Below, piece after piece: positions 9,468 to 18,507 of a stretch of DNA of 64,000 nucleotides. Every line of letters starts with the position of its first letter. The first letter of the stretch is position 1. Made by a program: the position numbers and the translations under genes. The stretch is taken from contig NZ_JAVBXR010000117.1 of NCBI RefSeq assembly GCF_030824455.1, forward strand, positions 1 to 64,000, in the 5' to 3' direction. This stretch comes from Desulfobulbus sp. GTDB lineage: Bacteria; Desulfobacterota; Desulfobulbia; Desulfobulbales; Desulfobulbaceae. The notes beneath the pieces were generated by a model. The model was not told where the DNA came from. It did not search any database and worked only from the letters and a program-made list of their open reading frames with translations.

Positions 9468-10334
9468 TCATTGGACAGGATCAACTAAATAGGTGTGGGC
9501 AAAACGACGATTCATAACCGCCCAGCACGTTTCCGCCTGCCGGGGATCAGCAAACAATCCAAACACCGTTGGGCCGGAACCGGACATCAACGCCCGAACC
9601 GCCCCATTTTGCAACAATTCAGCCTTCAACCGCTCGATCTCGGGATATTTGCGAACAGTGACAGCTTCAAGATCATTTCGCGATGCGGTCGCCAGCGACC
9701 CATCAACATCTTCCTGCGAATTTTTTAGGTTACTTCCGTTTTCCTGTCTTGTCAATGCAAAAGTCTGATAAACCCACCGGGTGGAGACGGAAAACCCCGG
9801 ATTAACCAGGAGAACGCTGTGCCCGCTCAACGGCGAAACCGGTGTAAGAATTTCGCCGATTCCCGTGGCCACGGCCGCCGGGGCGTCAGCAAGAAAAAAC
9901 GGCACGTCCGCGCCAAGGCGCAACCCCATGGCCGCCAATTCTTCATCGGCGCACCCGCAACCATACAACTGGTTCAGCCCTTTCAGCGTGGCGGCCGCAT
10001 CGCTGCTGCCGCCGCCAAGTCCGGCTGCGACCGGTATTCTCTTGGTCAGGGCCAGCTTCACGCCGCCAACCGAACCATTGCGTCGCGCCTCGGTCGCCTG
10101 CAGGAACACCTCTGCCGCCCGATAGACCAAATTGCCCCGATCATGGGGAATGCCCTTGCCGGCGCACTGCAAATGAATGCCCGCCGCGCACGGCTGCAGC
10201 TCAAGCTCGTCATACAAGCCGACCTTCTGCATCAGCGTCTCAAGACAGTGGTAGCCGTCGGCTCGTTGCCCCGTTACCTTGAGATACAGATTGATTTTAG
10301 CCGGAGCCTTGAGCGTCAGCCGATCTTGCCGCAT
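9468..10334 (-). CDS. ispE: 4-diphosphocytidyl-2-C-methyl-D-erythritol kinase
   Basis: IspE phosphorylates CDP-methylerythritol in the MEP pathway to isoprenoids. The GHMP-kinase fold is shown by APAKINLYL near the N-terminus, the glycine-rich ATP loop PVAAGLGGGSSDAA near residue 100, and the C-terminal SGSGPTVFG motif. From the ATG at 10334 the protein is 288 residues, close to E. coli (283). A TTG 13 codons upstream would overlap the DUF1844 gene and is less likely. Next comes tRNA-Gln, then prs. Confidence 0.93.
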   Translation of the reverse strand: MRQDRLTLKAPAKINLYLKVTGQRADGYHCLETLMQKVGLYDELELQPCAAGIHLQCAGKGIPHDRGNLVYRAAEVFLQATEARRNGSVGGVKLALTKRIPVAAGLGGGSSDAAATLKGLNQLYGCGCADEELAAMGLRLGADVPFFLADAPAAVATGIGEILTPVSPLSGHSVLLVNPGFSVSTRWVYQTFALTRQENGSNLKNSQEDVDGSLATASRNDLEAVTVRKYPEIERLKAELLQNGAVRALMSGSGPTVFGLFADPRQAETCWAVMNRRFAHTYLVDPVQ

Positions 10335-10356
10335 TGCCTGTTCCGCGCTTAAAGTT

Positions 10357-10671
10357 TCAGGCCAGCTTGACAAACCGCATCTTCAATTCATAGAGAATGC
10401 GGGTCAGCAACTCGTTTTCGTTGGCGTCAAGGTTGCCTTTGGTCTTGACGGCAAGCAGAGTCAGGGTGTCGATGGTGTGCTTGGCCAACTCCCGGTCGAC
10501 TATCCGTTGCCCGGTTTCCGGATGCGGCAGTTCGCCCATGTGATAGAGGGCGGACGTGTTCAACGAGAGAATAAAGGAGGCAAAGGTGACCTCGGGCATG
10601 ACGCATCTGCCGGACGCATCCTTGACCCGGCCATCCGGGCATTCATCGCAATTTGAAAGGTTCTCGCTCAT
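10357..10671 (-). CDS. DUF1844 family protein
   Basis: A 104-residue conserved protein of unknown function. The part from residue 27 on (VTFASFILSLNTSALYHMGE through ELKMRFVKL) matches my knowledge of the DUF1844 family, common in Desulfobacterota and Planctomycetes. The N-terminus has a small CDEC...C segment (Cys8, Cys11, Cys23) that may bind a metal. No signal peptide or clear membrane segment is seen. It probably heads the ispE operon, ending 22 bp before the ispE start. Start ATG at 10671 with a weak GAAGAG site. Confidence 0.75.
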   Translation of the reverse strand: MSENLSNCDECPDGRVKDASGRCVMPEVTFASFILSLNTSALYHMGELPHPETGQRIVDRELAKHTIDTLTLLAVKTKGNLDANENELLTRILYELKMRFVKLA

Positions 10672-11030
10672 AACTCTTCACACACCGTTCGATTGCCTGC
10701 CGCTCCCCGACGCATAAGAGCGCCGCAGGGAAAACAAGCCTCATAAAGGATTCGGTTGAAACAGCATCGCCTGTGGCTTGCGGGCCGACAAGTCAACTCG
10801 TCGCTTAATCCGCCGAAATGCTGTTGCGCGAATATACCGGCATTCCCGGACGCCTACAATGTTAAAGTAGCGGCGATCAATTCCTCTGCCGCGACTTCCG
10901 CCGACCGCCGGCAATCGGGAAAACCGGCGCAGCTTCCCCTTGAAGTGAAACCTTTTAGGCGCTATATATTTGCAGTTTTCCGCACCATAATCGCGAAAAA
11001 CAGAATCTGAGTCACCAACAGGAGTTCTCC
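10672..11030. other. Intergenic region between divergent DUF1844 gene and gltX
   Basis: These 359 bases separate divergent operons. The right part carries the gltX promoter and an AGGAG ribosome site (about 11019-11023). I see no convincing gene. An open frame at 10756-11010 has no family features and runs through the gltX promoter. Confidence 0.6.
10940..10968 (+). promoter_or_regulatory. Sigma-70-type promoter for gltX
   Basis: TTGAAG (10940-10945), a 17-bp spacer and TATATA (10963-10968) lie 62 bp before the gltX ATG. Both boxes are close to consensus. Confidence 0.65.
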
Positions 11031-12518
11031 ATGGAAGAAGTACGCGTTCGCTTTCCCCCCAGCCCCACCGGTTACCTGCACATCGGGGGCGCCAGAACCG
11101 CGTTGTTTAACTGGCTTTTCGCCAAACAGCACAACGGCAAGCTGATCTTGCGCATTGAAGACACCGACGAGGAACGATCCACCCAGGCCTCGATTGACGG
11201 CATCATCGACGGCTTGCAATGGCTTGGCATTGATTGGGACGAAGGCCCGTATTTCCAGACCGAATTCGCCGCCGATCACATTGCCGCCGCCAACCGGCTG
11301 CTGGCCGCAGGACATGCGTACAAGTGTTTTTGCACCAAGGAAGAGCTCGAGAAAAAACGCGAGACCGCCCTGGCCGAGAAAAAACGCGAGGTCGGTTACG
11401 ACGGAACCTGCCGTCATTTGAGCGCTGAACAGATTAGCGAAAAAGAAGCGCAAGGGTTGGACGCCGTCATCCGCTTCAAGGTCCCCGAACGGCCGGGCAC
11501 GATGTTTTACGACGACGAGGTCCTGGGCCGGATCGAGCGGGCCTACAGTGAGATTGAGGATTTTGTCATTGTCCGCTCCAACGGCAAGCCGCTGTATCTG
11601 CTGTGCAATGTGGTTGACGACATCCGCGACCGCATCACCCACATCATCCGCGGTCAGGACCACATGACCAACACCACCCGCCAGGTTCTGCTCTACGAGG
11701 CCCTGGGCGCCAAACTCCCGGTGTTTGCCCACATGCCGCTGACTCTGGATCTGCAGAAGCGCAAAATCTCCAAACGCAGCCACGGCGAGATCGTGGCGGT
11801 GCAGTTTTACCGGGACCGGGGCTTCATCCCCTGGGCACTGTGCAATTTCCTTTGCCTGCTCGGCTGGAATCCCGGCACGGATCAGGAATTTTTCTCCCGC
11901 GACGAATTGATCGAGGCCTTCAGCCTTTCCCGCATGAGCCGGGTCAACTCGGTGTTCAACTTCAAACCGGGCGATCCCAAATTTTTCACCGACCCCAAGC
12001 TGATCGCCGTCAACGAGCACTACCTGCGCACCATGGACCTGGAACAACTTGGGGCGCTGGTGCGGCGGGAACTCGAGGCCGAACACCTCTGGGAACCGGC
12101 CTACGAAACCAGCCGCCGCGACTGGTTTCTGGCCACCCTGGGGATGATCCGCGACCGATTCCACACTCTCAAGGATTTCACCGCCGCTGGCCGCGCCTAT
12201 TTTTCCGACAGCTATGACATCGATCCCAAACCGCTGGCCAAAAACGTGCTCAAATTTCCGGAGTTGCGCGACTGGCTGCCTCTGCTGGCAGAGCGTTTCG
12301 CCGCGTTAACCGACTTCAGCGCCCTGGAAAGCGAGCGCGTCTGCCGCGAACTGGCTGATGAGCTTGCGGTCAAGCCCGGCACGCTGATCAACGGCATGCG
12401 GACCGTGCTCACCGGGCAGTTGGCCGGCCCCTCGATGTTTGACGTCGTTGTCGCTCTCGGCCAGGAACGGGTTGTGGCGCGACTTCGCCACATTGATCGC
12501 CTGTTCGCCGCAGCCTAA
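11031..12518 (+). CDS. gltX: Glutamyl-tRNA synthetase
   Basis: GltX charges tRNA-Glu with glutamate. The 495-residue class Ic synthetase has the HIGH-type motif ([11 protein letters not shown]) near residue 10 and the KMSKS-type motif KISKRSHG near residue 245. A C-terminal anticodon-binding helical domain follows. AGGAG lies 7 nt before the ATG at 11031. glnS follows 25 bp downstream. Because a dedicated GlnRS is present, this GluRS is probably discriminating, charging only tRNA-Glu; that is inference. Confidence 0.95.
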   Translation: MEEVRVRFPPSPTGYLHIGGARTALFNWLFAKQHNGKLILRIEDTDEERSTQASIDGIIDGLQWLGIDWDEGPYFQTEFAADHIAAANRLLAAGHAYKCFCTKEELEKKRETALAEKKREVGYDGTCRHLSAEQISEKEAQGLDAVIRFKVPERPGTMFYDDEVLGRIERAYSEIEDFVIVRSNGKPLYLLCNVVDDIRDRITHIIRGQDHMTNTTRQVLLYEALGAKLPVFAHMPLTLDLQKRKISKRSHGEIVAVQFYRDRGFIPWALCNFLCLLGWNPGTDQEFFSRDELIEAFSLSRMSRVNSVFNFKPGDPKFFTDPKLIAVNEHYLRTMDLEQLGALVRRELEAEHLWEPAYETSRRDWFLATLGMIRDRFHTLKDFTAAGRAYFSDSYDIDPKPLAKNVLKFPELRDWLPLLAERFAALTDFSALESERVCRELADELAVKPGTLINGMRTVLTGQLAGPSMFDVVVALGQERVVARLRHIDRLFAAA

Positions 12519-12543
12519 CCTTTTGCAACGGGACACCACTTTC

Positions 12544-14235
12544 ATGACCACAGAAAAAGAAACCGCAAGCAAACCGCTTGATTTCATTCGTCAGATCATT
12601 GCCGAGGATCTGGCCTCCGGAAAGCACCAAACCATCGTCACCCGCTTTCCCCCCGAACCCAACGGCTTTCTTCACATCGGCCACGCCAAGTCGATCTGCC
12701 TCAATTTTGGGATCGCGGTGGAAAACAACGCCACCTGCCATCTGCGCTTCGACGACACCAATCCGGGCAAGGAATCCACCGAATATGTAGAGTCAATCAA
12801 ACGGGACGTGCGCTGGCTGGGCTTTGACTGGGGCGACCACCTCTACTACGCCTCGGATTATTTTGATCAACTCCACGATTTTGCCGTTGAACTGATCAAA
12901 ATGGGCAAGGCCTACGTGTGCCACCTAAGCGGCGACGAGACCCGCGTATACCGCGGCACCCTGACCGAACCGGGCAAGGAGAGCCCGTACCGCAACCGGA
13001 CCGTGGCCGAGAATCTCGACCTTTTCGCCCAGATGCGCGCCGGCCAACTTGAGGAAGGCGCTTGCGTGCTGCGGGCCAAAATCGACATGGCCTCGCCCAA
13101 CATCGTCCTGCGCGACCCGGTGATTTACCGCATCCTCAAGGCCAGCCATCACCGCACCGGCGACAAATGGTGCATCTACCCGATGTACGATTTCACCCAC
13201 TGCCTCTCCGACATGCAGGAAAAAATCACCCACAGCCTCTGCACCCTGGAATTCGAAAACAACCGGGCCCTGTACGACTGGGTGCTGGACACCCTGCACA
13301 CCCCCAACCATCCCCGGCAGATCGAATTTGCCCGGCTCAACATCAACTACACGGTCACCAGCAAACGCAAACTGCTGCAGCTGGTGCAGGACGGCCACGT
13401 CTCGGGCTGGGACGACCCCCGGATGTTGACCATCTCGGGCCTGCGCCGCCGGGGATACACGCCGGCCTCGATCCGCAACTTCTGCGCTACCATCGGCATC
13501 GGCAAACGGGAGAGTTGGATTGACATGGGCGTGCTGGAAAACGCGGTGCGCGACGATCTCAATCTCAACGCCCCCCGGGTTTTCGGCGTGCTTGATCCGC
13601 TCAAGATCGTGATCACCAACTATCCGGAAGGGCAGACCGAGGAGATCCGGGCCCAGAATCATCCGCAGAACCCAGAAATGGGTGAGCGGATTGTGCCGTT
13701 CTCCCGTGAAATTTATATCGAACGCTCGGATTTCATGGAGGACGCGCCCAAGAAATTCTTCCGCCTCAGCGTGGGCCGGGAAGTGCGGCTGCGCTACGCC
13801 TACCTCGTCACCTGCCAGGAGGCGATTAAAGACGATCAGGGCCGGGTGGTGGAACTGCGCTGCGTTTACGATCCGGCCAGCCAGGGCGGTTCGGCTCCGG
13901 ACGGCCGCAAGGTCAAGGGCACCATCCACTGGGTTTCCGCTCCCCACGCCCTGCGGGCTGAGGTGCGGCTGTATGATCGGCTGTTCACCGCCGAGTATCC
14001 GGATGCGGACAAGGAAAAGCATTTCAAGGAATTCCTCAACCCCGCCTCGCTGACCGCGCTGCCCGAATGCATGCTGGAGCCGGGACTGGCCGGGGCAACG
14101 ATTGAGGACCGGTTTCAATTCGAGCGGCAGGGATACTTCTGCCTCGACGCGGTGGCTAGCAGCCCGGACAAGCCGGTGTTCAACCGCATCGTCACCCTGC
14201 GCGACAGCTGGGCCAAACTCAACGAAACGGAATAG
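12544..14235 (+). CDS. glnS: Glutaminyl-tRNA synthetase
   Basis: GlnS charges tRNA-Gln directly with glutamine. From the ATG at 12544 the protein is 563 residues (E. coli 554). It shows the GlnRS HIGH motif in [15 protein letters not shown] near residue 38, the KMSKS-type VTSKRKL, and the two beta-barrel anticodon domains at the C-terminus. Many bacteria lack GlnRS and use GatCAB transamidation; bacterial glnS is generally thought to derive from eukaryotic genes by transfer. It sits between gltX and feoA with short gaps, and its cognate tRNA gene is at 9352-9426. Confidence 0.96.
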   Translation: MTTEKETASKPLDFIRQIIAEDLASGKHQTIVTRFPPEPNGFLHIGHAKSICLNFGIAVENNATCHLRFDDTNPGKESTEYVESIKRDVRWLGFDWGDHLYYASDYFDQLHDFAVELIKMGKAYVCHLSGDETRVYRGTLTEPGKESPYRNRTVAENLDLFAQMRAGQLEEGACVLRAKIDMASPNIVLRDPVIYRILKASHHRTGDKWCIYPMYDFTHCLSDMQEKITHSLCTLEFENNRALYDWVLDTLHTPNHPRQIEFARLNINYTVTSKRKLLQLVQDGHVSGWDDPRMLTISGLRRRGYTPASIRNFCATIGIGKRESWIDMGVLENAVRDDLNLNAPRVFGVLDPLKIVITNYPEGQTEEIRAQNHPQNPEMGERIVPFSREIYIERSDFMEDAPKKFFRLSVGREVRLRYAYLVTCQEAIKDDQGRVVELRCVYDPASQGGSAPDGRKVKGTIHWVSAPHALRAEVRLYDRLFTAEYPDADKEKHFKEFLNPASLTALPECMLEPGLAGATIEDRFQFERQGYFCLDAVASSPDKPVFNRIVTLRDSWAKLNETE

Positions 14236-14244
14236 AGGGCCGCC

Positions 14245-14481
14245 ATGGCGCTTATGAACCTACGAAAAATGGCGATCAACCAGACCGGCGTCATTGTCTC
14301 GGTCAAGGTGGGCGGCGAACTTGGTCACCGCATCCGCGAAATGGGCCTGGTGCCGGGCGCCGAAATCACGGTGAAACAGCGCGCCCCCTTAAACGACCCG
14401 GTCGCGCTCCGAATCATGGGCGGCACCCTGACCCTGCGCAACAACGAGGCGGATTTCATCGAGGTGGACGTCGCCTCCTGA
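14245..14481 (+). CDS. feoA: FeoA family protein (first copy)
   Basis: FeoA is a small SH3-like cytoplasmic protein needed for FeoB-dependent ferrous iron uptake. The 78-residue product spans the whole fold: the GELGHRIREMGLVPG segment is diagnostic, followed by NDPVALRIMGGTLTLR. It starts 9 bp after the glnS stop and so may be read through from the synthetase operon, whereas the second feoA and feoB appear to have their own promoter at 14651. No Cys cluster is present, unlike the second copy. Confidence 0.9.
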   Translation: MALMNLRKMAINQTGVIVSVKVGGELGHRIREMGLVPGAEITVKQRAPLNDPVALRIMGGTLTLRNNEADFIEVDVAS

Positions 14482-14650
14482 CCAGCGCCTCCAGCCAAAC
14501 GCGCACCCACAGGAGGGCAGGCCGCCGGGCCGCGCCCTTCTGCGGGCCGCTCATCGCGACAATCGTTCCTTGCCGCCGCATCCGCGGCAGGCAGCCCCCT
14601 TCGCCCAAATAAAAAAACGCCAACGACACGCCCGCGTCTTGGCAAAGCTG

Positions 14651-14685
14651 TTGACAGTGGCCATTGTTTGGAATAACTAACAATG
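14651..14685 (+). promoter_or_regulatory. Promoter of the second feoA/feoB unit overlapped by an inverted repeat
   Basis: TTGACA (14651-14656) is followed after 17 bp by TAACTA (14674-14679). A perfect 7-bp inverted repeat, CATTGTT (14662-14668) and AACAATG (14679-14685) with a 10-bp spacer, covers the spacer and -10 region. This looks like a repressor operator. It does not match the usual Fur box (GATAATGATAATCATTATC), so the regulator is unknown. Confidence 0.5.
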
Positions 14686-14795
14686 ACTGTTGCGCCCGAC
14701 CGCTGTTGACGGGAGAAACATTTTTCTCGGCCGCAAATCCGTCGCGGCAAAGCCAGCAGGCAATCAATCCTTCGCAACCGGCACAGCTTGCATTT

Positions 14796-15119
14796 ATGAC
14801 CAAAGAGCAATCAGAAACATCTTGCCTCCTGCTCAGCGACGTCCAGACCTTGTGTCACCGGCGCAAGCGGTGCGGCAATCGCATGGTCCAGGAGGGCACG
14901 CCCTTGCCTGAGACCTGCTGCAACAGCCGTCTCCGGGTGTGCGCCGTGAACGGCGACAGGCGCACCTGCGCCAAGATGGCGAATATGGGGCTTCTTCCCG
15001 GTTGTGAGTTGGAGTTGCTGTGCAAGGGGGGCGGTCAGCAGTGCATGATCAAAGTCAACGGCGGCACCATCAGCCTGGATGCACCCACCGCCGCCAACAT
15101 CCTGGTGACCCCGGCCTGA
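14796..15119 (+). CDS. feoA: Cys-rich FeoA-domain protein (second copy)
   Basis: A 107-residue protein whose C-terminal half (about 45-107) is a FeoA SH3-like domain (MANMGLLPGCELELL, then IKVNGGTISLD). The N-terminal half is rich in cysteine: C9, C20, C26, C42, C43, C49 and C58 by my count, of which a CC pair is followed by CAVNGDRRTC. These could bind iron or another metal. The in-frame ATG at 14796 is chosen because the conserved part begins soon after; its ribosome site is poor. It follows its own promoter and leads the small Cys-rich membrane protein and feoB, making a likely ferrous-iron operon with two FeoA types. Confidence 0.8.
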   Translation: MTKEQSETSCLLLSDVQTLCHRRKRCGNRMVQEGTPLPETCCNSRLRVCAVNGDRRTCAKMANMGLLPGCELELLCKGGGQQCMIKVNGGTISLDAPTAANILVTPA

Positions 15120-15156
15120 GCCGATCGACACCGCAACCTTTGCTGGAGGCAACACG

Positions 15157-15333
15157 ATGCAGCATATTCTCGTTGGCGTTGCAGTGGGCTGCGCAGCCTT
15201 TTTTATTGGCCGGCGCTTGTGGCGGGCCATGCGTCACCCGGCAAACCTTTCCTGCGGTTGCGGGTGTTCCGGGTGCGTCCCTGACCCTGACGCGACAAAA
15301 TACAAACCTTCGCTCCCTATGTACAAACCGTGA
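15157..15333 (+). CDS. Small FeoB-associated Cys-rich membrane protein
   Basis: A 58-residue protein with a GGAGG site 7 nt before its ATG. Residues 4-18 form one hydrophobic membrane segment, followed by basic residues (RRLWRAMR) and then the cluster CGCGCSGC (Cys33, 35, 37, 40). Position and layout match the FeoB-associated Cys-rich membrane proteins known next to feoB in other bacteria, which may stand in for FeoC. Iron or iron-sulfur binding is inference. It lies between the second feoA and feoB. Confidence 0.78.
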   Translation: MQHILVGVAVGCAAFFIGRRLWRAMRHPANLSCGCGCSGCVPDPDATKYKPSLPMYKP

Positions 15334-15484
15334 GCTAGCAGGCGTTTCGATTCGTTGCCCAACCGGAGGGCGCGCATGATCGTTTGAAGCCCCTTGCCCC
15401 GCGCGCGGTTGTCAATTGCCGCGTTCGCCTCCGTTGTCCTGCATCCAGCCTTTGCGCCCCTCAACCATACCCTGAAGCAAACCC

Positions 15485-17659
15485 ATGGAAAAAGCCCTGA
15501 CCATCGCCCTGGCCGGCAACCCCAACGCCGGCAAGACCACCCTGTTCAATCATCTCACCGGCGCCCGTCAGCATGTCGGCAATTATCCCGGCATCACCGT
15601 TGAACAGAAGGAAGGCTGCTGCCTACATCAAGGCCAGGGGTTGCGCGTGGTCGATCTGCCCGGCGCCTATTCCCTGACCGCCTACTCGGTTGAGGAACTG
15701 GTGGCCCGTGATTTCATCATCAATGAAAAACCCGAGGTGGTGGTGGACGTGGTCGACGCCGCCAATCTGGAGCGCAATCTCTATCTCAGCTGTCAATTCC
15801 TGGAATTGGGAGCGCCGCTGGTGATTGCCCTCAACATGGTCGACGCCGCTGAAAAACGCGGCATCACCATCGACGCCAAGGAACTGAGCGCCCGCCTCGG
15901 CGTGCCGGTGATTCCCATCGTGGCCCGCAACGGCCGGGGCGTGGACCAGCTCCTTGACGCCGTGCTGGCGACGGCGGCCTCCCAAGACCGCCCCCAGCCC
16001 GCCTTTCTCCGCTACGGCTCGGACATCGACGAAGCGCTCTCCGACATGCTTCCGGACATCGAGCAATGCACGGAACTGACCGCCGTCTACCCCCTGCGCT
16101 GGCTGGGGGTCAAATTTCTGGAAAACGACGAGCAGATCGTGCAAAAGGCCTTGGCCACCCATCCGGAGGCCGCGCAGCGACTGACCGCGCGTTGCGACGA
16201 GGTCGTCCAGCACCTCCAGGACACCCTGGGCGTGTATCCGGAGGCGGTGATCGCCGATCACCGCTACGGCTACATCAAGTCGATCATCCACCAGGGCGTG
16301 GTCACGCGCAAATTCGTCGCCGACCGGCTCTACGCCACGGACAAAATCGACAAGATCGTCACCCACCGAATTCTCGGGCCGCTGATCATGGCCGGGATTC
16401 TGTTCGCGCTCTACACCTTCACCTTCAGCTACAGCACGGTGCTGGTCGAATGGCTGGCCAGCTTTTTTGGCCTGATCAATCAGGGCATTGACGCCCTGCT
16501 CCCCGACGGACCGTTGAAATCGATGATAACCTCAGGCGTGGTCGACGGCGTCGGCGGCGTGCTCGGCTTTGTGCCGATCATCATGTTCATGTTTTTCGGC
16601 ATTGCGGTGCTCGAGGATTCCGGCTACCTGGCCAGGGTCGCCTTCATGATGGATCGCATCTTTCACTTTTTCGGCCTGCACGGCTCCTCGGTGATGCCGT
16701 TCATCGTTTCGGGCGGCATTGCCGGCGGCTGCGCCGTGCCCGGCGTCATGGCCACCCGCACCCTACGCTCCCCCAAGGAGCGATTGGCCACCCTGCTGAC
16801 CGTGCCGTTTATGAACTGCGGCGCCAAGCTGCCGGTGCTGACCCTGCTGATCGGGGCTTTTTTCTCGGCTCATCAGGCCCGCTACATGTTTCTCGCCACC
16901 CTGGCCGCCTGGATCGTGGCCCTGTGCGCGGCCAAATTTCTGCGCATGACCGTGCTTCGCGGGGCCTCCACCCCCTTTGTGATGGAATTGCCGCCCTACC
17001 GGTTCCCGACCGTCAAAGGCCTGTTCATCCACACCTGGGAACGGACCTGGCAGTATATGAAAAAAGCGGGCACCGTAATCCTTGGCATCTCGGTGCTGAT
17101 CTGGGCGATGATGACCTATCCGGGACTGCCCGAGGACCGGGTCGCCCAGTTCGAGCAGCAGCGGCAACAGGCGCAGACGCTTCACGCCGCTGCGGGTGAG
17201 GAGGCGATGTCCAAGGCGCTGCAGGAGATCAAGGCGGACGAGGCCATGGAAGGATTGCGCCATTCCTTTGGCGGCCGGATCGGCATTGCCTTTGAGAGCG
17301 TCAGCCGCTACGCCGGCATTGACTGGCGCACCAACATCGCCCTGATCGGCGGGTTTGCCGCCAAGGAAGTGATTATTTCAACGCTCGGCACCGCCTATTC
17401 GCTGGGCGCAGTCGACCCGGACGCCTCGACCTCGCTCAGCGACCGGCTGGCCAAGGATCCCAAATGGAATCCGGTGGTGGCCCTGGCGGTGATGGTGTTC
17501 ATCATGTTCTATGCCCCCTGCTTTGTCACCGTGGTCTGCATCGCCAAGGAGGCGGGCTCGTGGAAGTGGGCCGCTTTTTCGATGGCCTTTAACACCCTGT
17601 TTGCCTTTATCCTGGCGGTGGCGGTCTACCAGATTGGGGCCCTGCTCTATCTCGGCTGA
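15485..17659 (+). CDS. feoB: Ferrous iron transporter FeoB
   Basis: FeoB is the inner-membrane GTP-dependent ferrous iron permease. The 724-residue protein starts with a G domain: P-loop GNPNAGKTT at about 10-18, DLPG near 58, and NMVD near 117. A helical regulatory domain (about 170-270) and two Gate membrane domains follow, the first with GCAVPGVMATR and the second with GGFAAKEVIIS. The ATG at 15485 directly precedes the G1 motif; its ribosome site is weak. It completes the feoA-small protein-feoB group. In an anaerobe ferrous iron is the main available form, fitting the presence of this system. Confidence 0.96.
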   Translation: MEKALTIALAGNPNAGKTTLFNHLTGARQHVGNYPGITVEQKEGCCLHQGQGLRVVDLPGAYSLTAYSVEELVARDFIINEKPEVVVDVVDAANLERNLYLSCQFLELGAPLVIALNMVDAAEKRGITIDAKELSARLGVPVIPIVARNGRGVDQLLDAVLATAASQDRPQPAFLRYGSDIDEALSDMLPDIEQCTELTAVYPLRWLGVKFLENDEQIVQKALATHPEAAQRLTARCDEVVQHLQDTLGVYPEAVIADHRYGYIKSIIHQGVVTRKFVADRLYATDKIDKIVTHRILGPLIMAGILFALYTFTFSYSTVLVEWLASFFGLINQGIDALLPDGPLKSMITSGVVDGVGGVLGFVPIIMFMFFGIAVLEDSGYLARVAFMMDRIFHFFGLHGSSVMPFIVSGGIAGGCAVPGVMATRTLRSPKERLATLLTVPFMNCGAKLPVLTLLIGAFFSAHQARYMFLATLAAWIVALCAAKFLRMTVLRGASTPFVMELPPYRFPTVKGLFIHTWERTWQYMKKAGTVILGISVLIWAMMTYPGLPEDRVAQFEQQRQQAQTLHAAAGEEAMSKALQEIKADEAMEGLRHSFGGRIGIAFESVSRYAGIDWRTNIALIGGFAAKEVIISTLGTAYSLGAVDPDASTSLSDRLAKDPKWNPVVALAVMVFIMFYAPCFVTVVCIAKEAGSWKWAAFSMAFNTLFAFILAVAVYQIGALLYLG

Positions 17660-17874
17660 ATTGACTTCGGAAACGGGGAGCATTCAGCGGAGAGTCTTCA
17701 GGAACGGATGTGTGATGGTTCACGCTGGGTGCGAGCGGGAACCATCGCGCATATCGAGCGCAGACGAGATGGAACTGTCCGGCAATTCAATACACTGTCC
17801 CTACATTGCCACGCTAGGGTTCAGGCCGAGGAACCAGCCCATTCTGGCGGCGTCTCAGCCGACGAGGGGAACGC

Positions 17875-18507
17875 TCAGACGGCCTTGTACCCTTGGAAGC
17901 GACGCAGCACCTCGGCCATCTCCGCAGCCGGCAACACCGGCGGTTCCGTTACCTGGAGGGCCTGGAGATACATCCGGGCCAGGGTTTCCACCTCAACCGC
18001 CAGGGCCAGAACCTGATCAAGATCGGCGGCAAAGCAGATCATGCCGTGATGGCCGAGCAGGGCGGCGGATCGGTCGCGCAGGGCCTCGATTGCCGCGTCC
18101 GAAAGGGCCTGGGAGCCAAAGACGGCATAGGGGGCACAGCGGATGGAATCGCCGCCGGCCACGGCCACCATGTAGTGAAAGGCCGGGATGGAGCGCTCCA
18201 GGCAGGCCAGGGTGGCGCAGTAGAGGCTGTGGGCATGAAGAACCGCGCCGGCCTGAGGATAGCGCCGGTAGACGTCGCCGTGCATCCGCCACTCCGACGA
18301 AGGCCGGCGACGCCCCTGCGGCTGACCGGTTCCATCCATCCACACCACATCTTCGGGTTGGCACAAATCATAGGCCAGGGCCGAGGGCGTTATCCAATAC
18401 CCTTCGCCGTCGCGCACGCTGACGTTGCCGGAGGTTCCCTGATTGAGCCCCTGGCTGTTCATGGCCCGAGCAATGGCCAGCAGTTGCAGGCGCAGATTGG
18501 AATCCAT
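17875..18507 (-). CDS. Class II aldolase/adducin-fold protein, probable 5-deoxyribulose- or methylthioribulose-1-phosphate enzyme
   Basis: The 210-residue protein has the zinc-dependent class II aldolase fold: GTSGNVSVR near residue 24, SSEWRMH near 70 with a candidate catalytic Glu, the metal ligands HAHS near 92, and LGHHGM near 150. Its start overlaps the mtnA stop (TAATG), so the two are translationally coupled. Two roles fit: a DHAP-shunt aldolase cleaving 5-deoxy- or 5-methylthio-ribulose-1-phosphate to DHAP plus an aldehyde, or MtnB dehydratase of the methionine salvage pathway. No mtnC, mtnD or mtnE genes are nearby and the organism looks anaerobic, which favours the aldolase role. 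That is inference. Confidence 0.75.
   Translation of the reverse strand: MDSNLRLQLLAIARAMNSQGLNQGTSGNVSVRDGEGYWITPSALAYDLCQPEDVVWMDGTGQPQGRRRPSSEWRMHGDVYRRYPQAGAVLHAHSLYCATLACLERSIPAFHYMVAVAGGDSIRCAPYAVFGSQALSDAAIEALRDRSAALLGHHGMICFAADLDQVLALAVEVETLARMYLQALQVTEPPVLPAAEMAEVLRRFQGYKAV

Noticed and set aside
10756-11010. An 84-codon frame upstream of gltX
   Set aside because: No ribosome site, no family features, and it covers the gltX promoter.
14495-14560. G/C-rich hairpin after the first feoA
   Set aside because: The stem has bulges and no T-tract follows; not enough to call a terminator.
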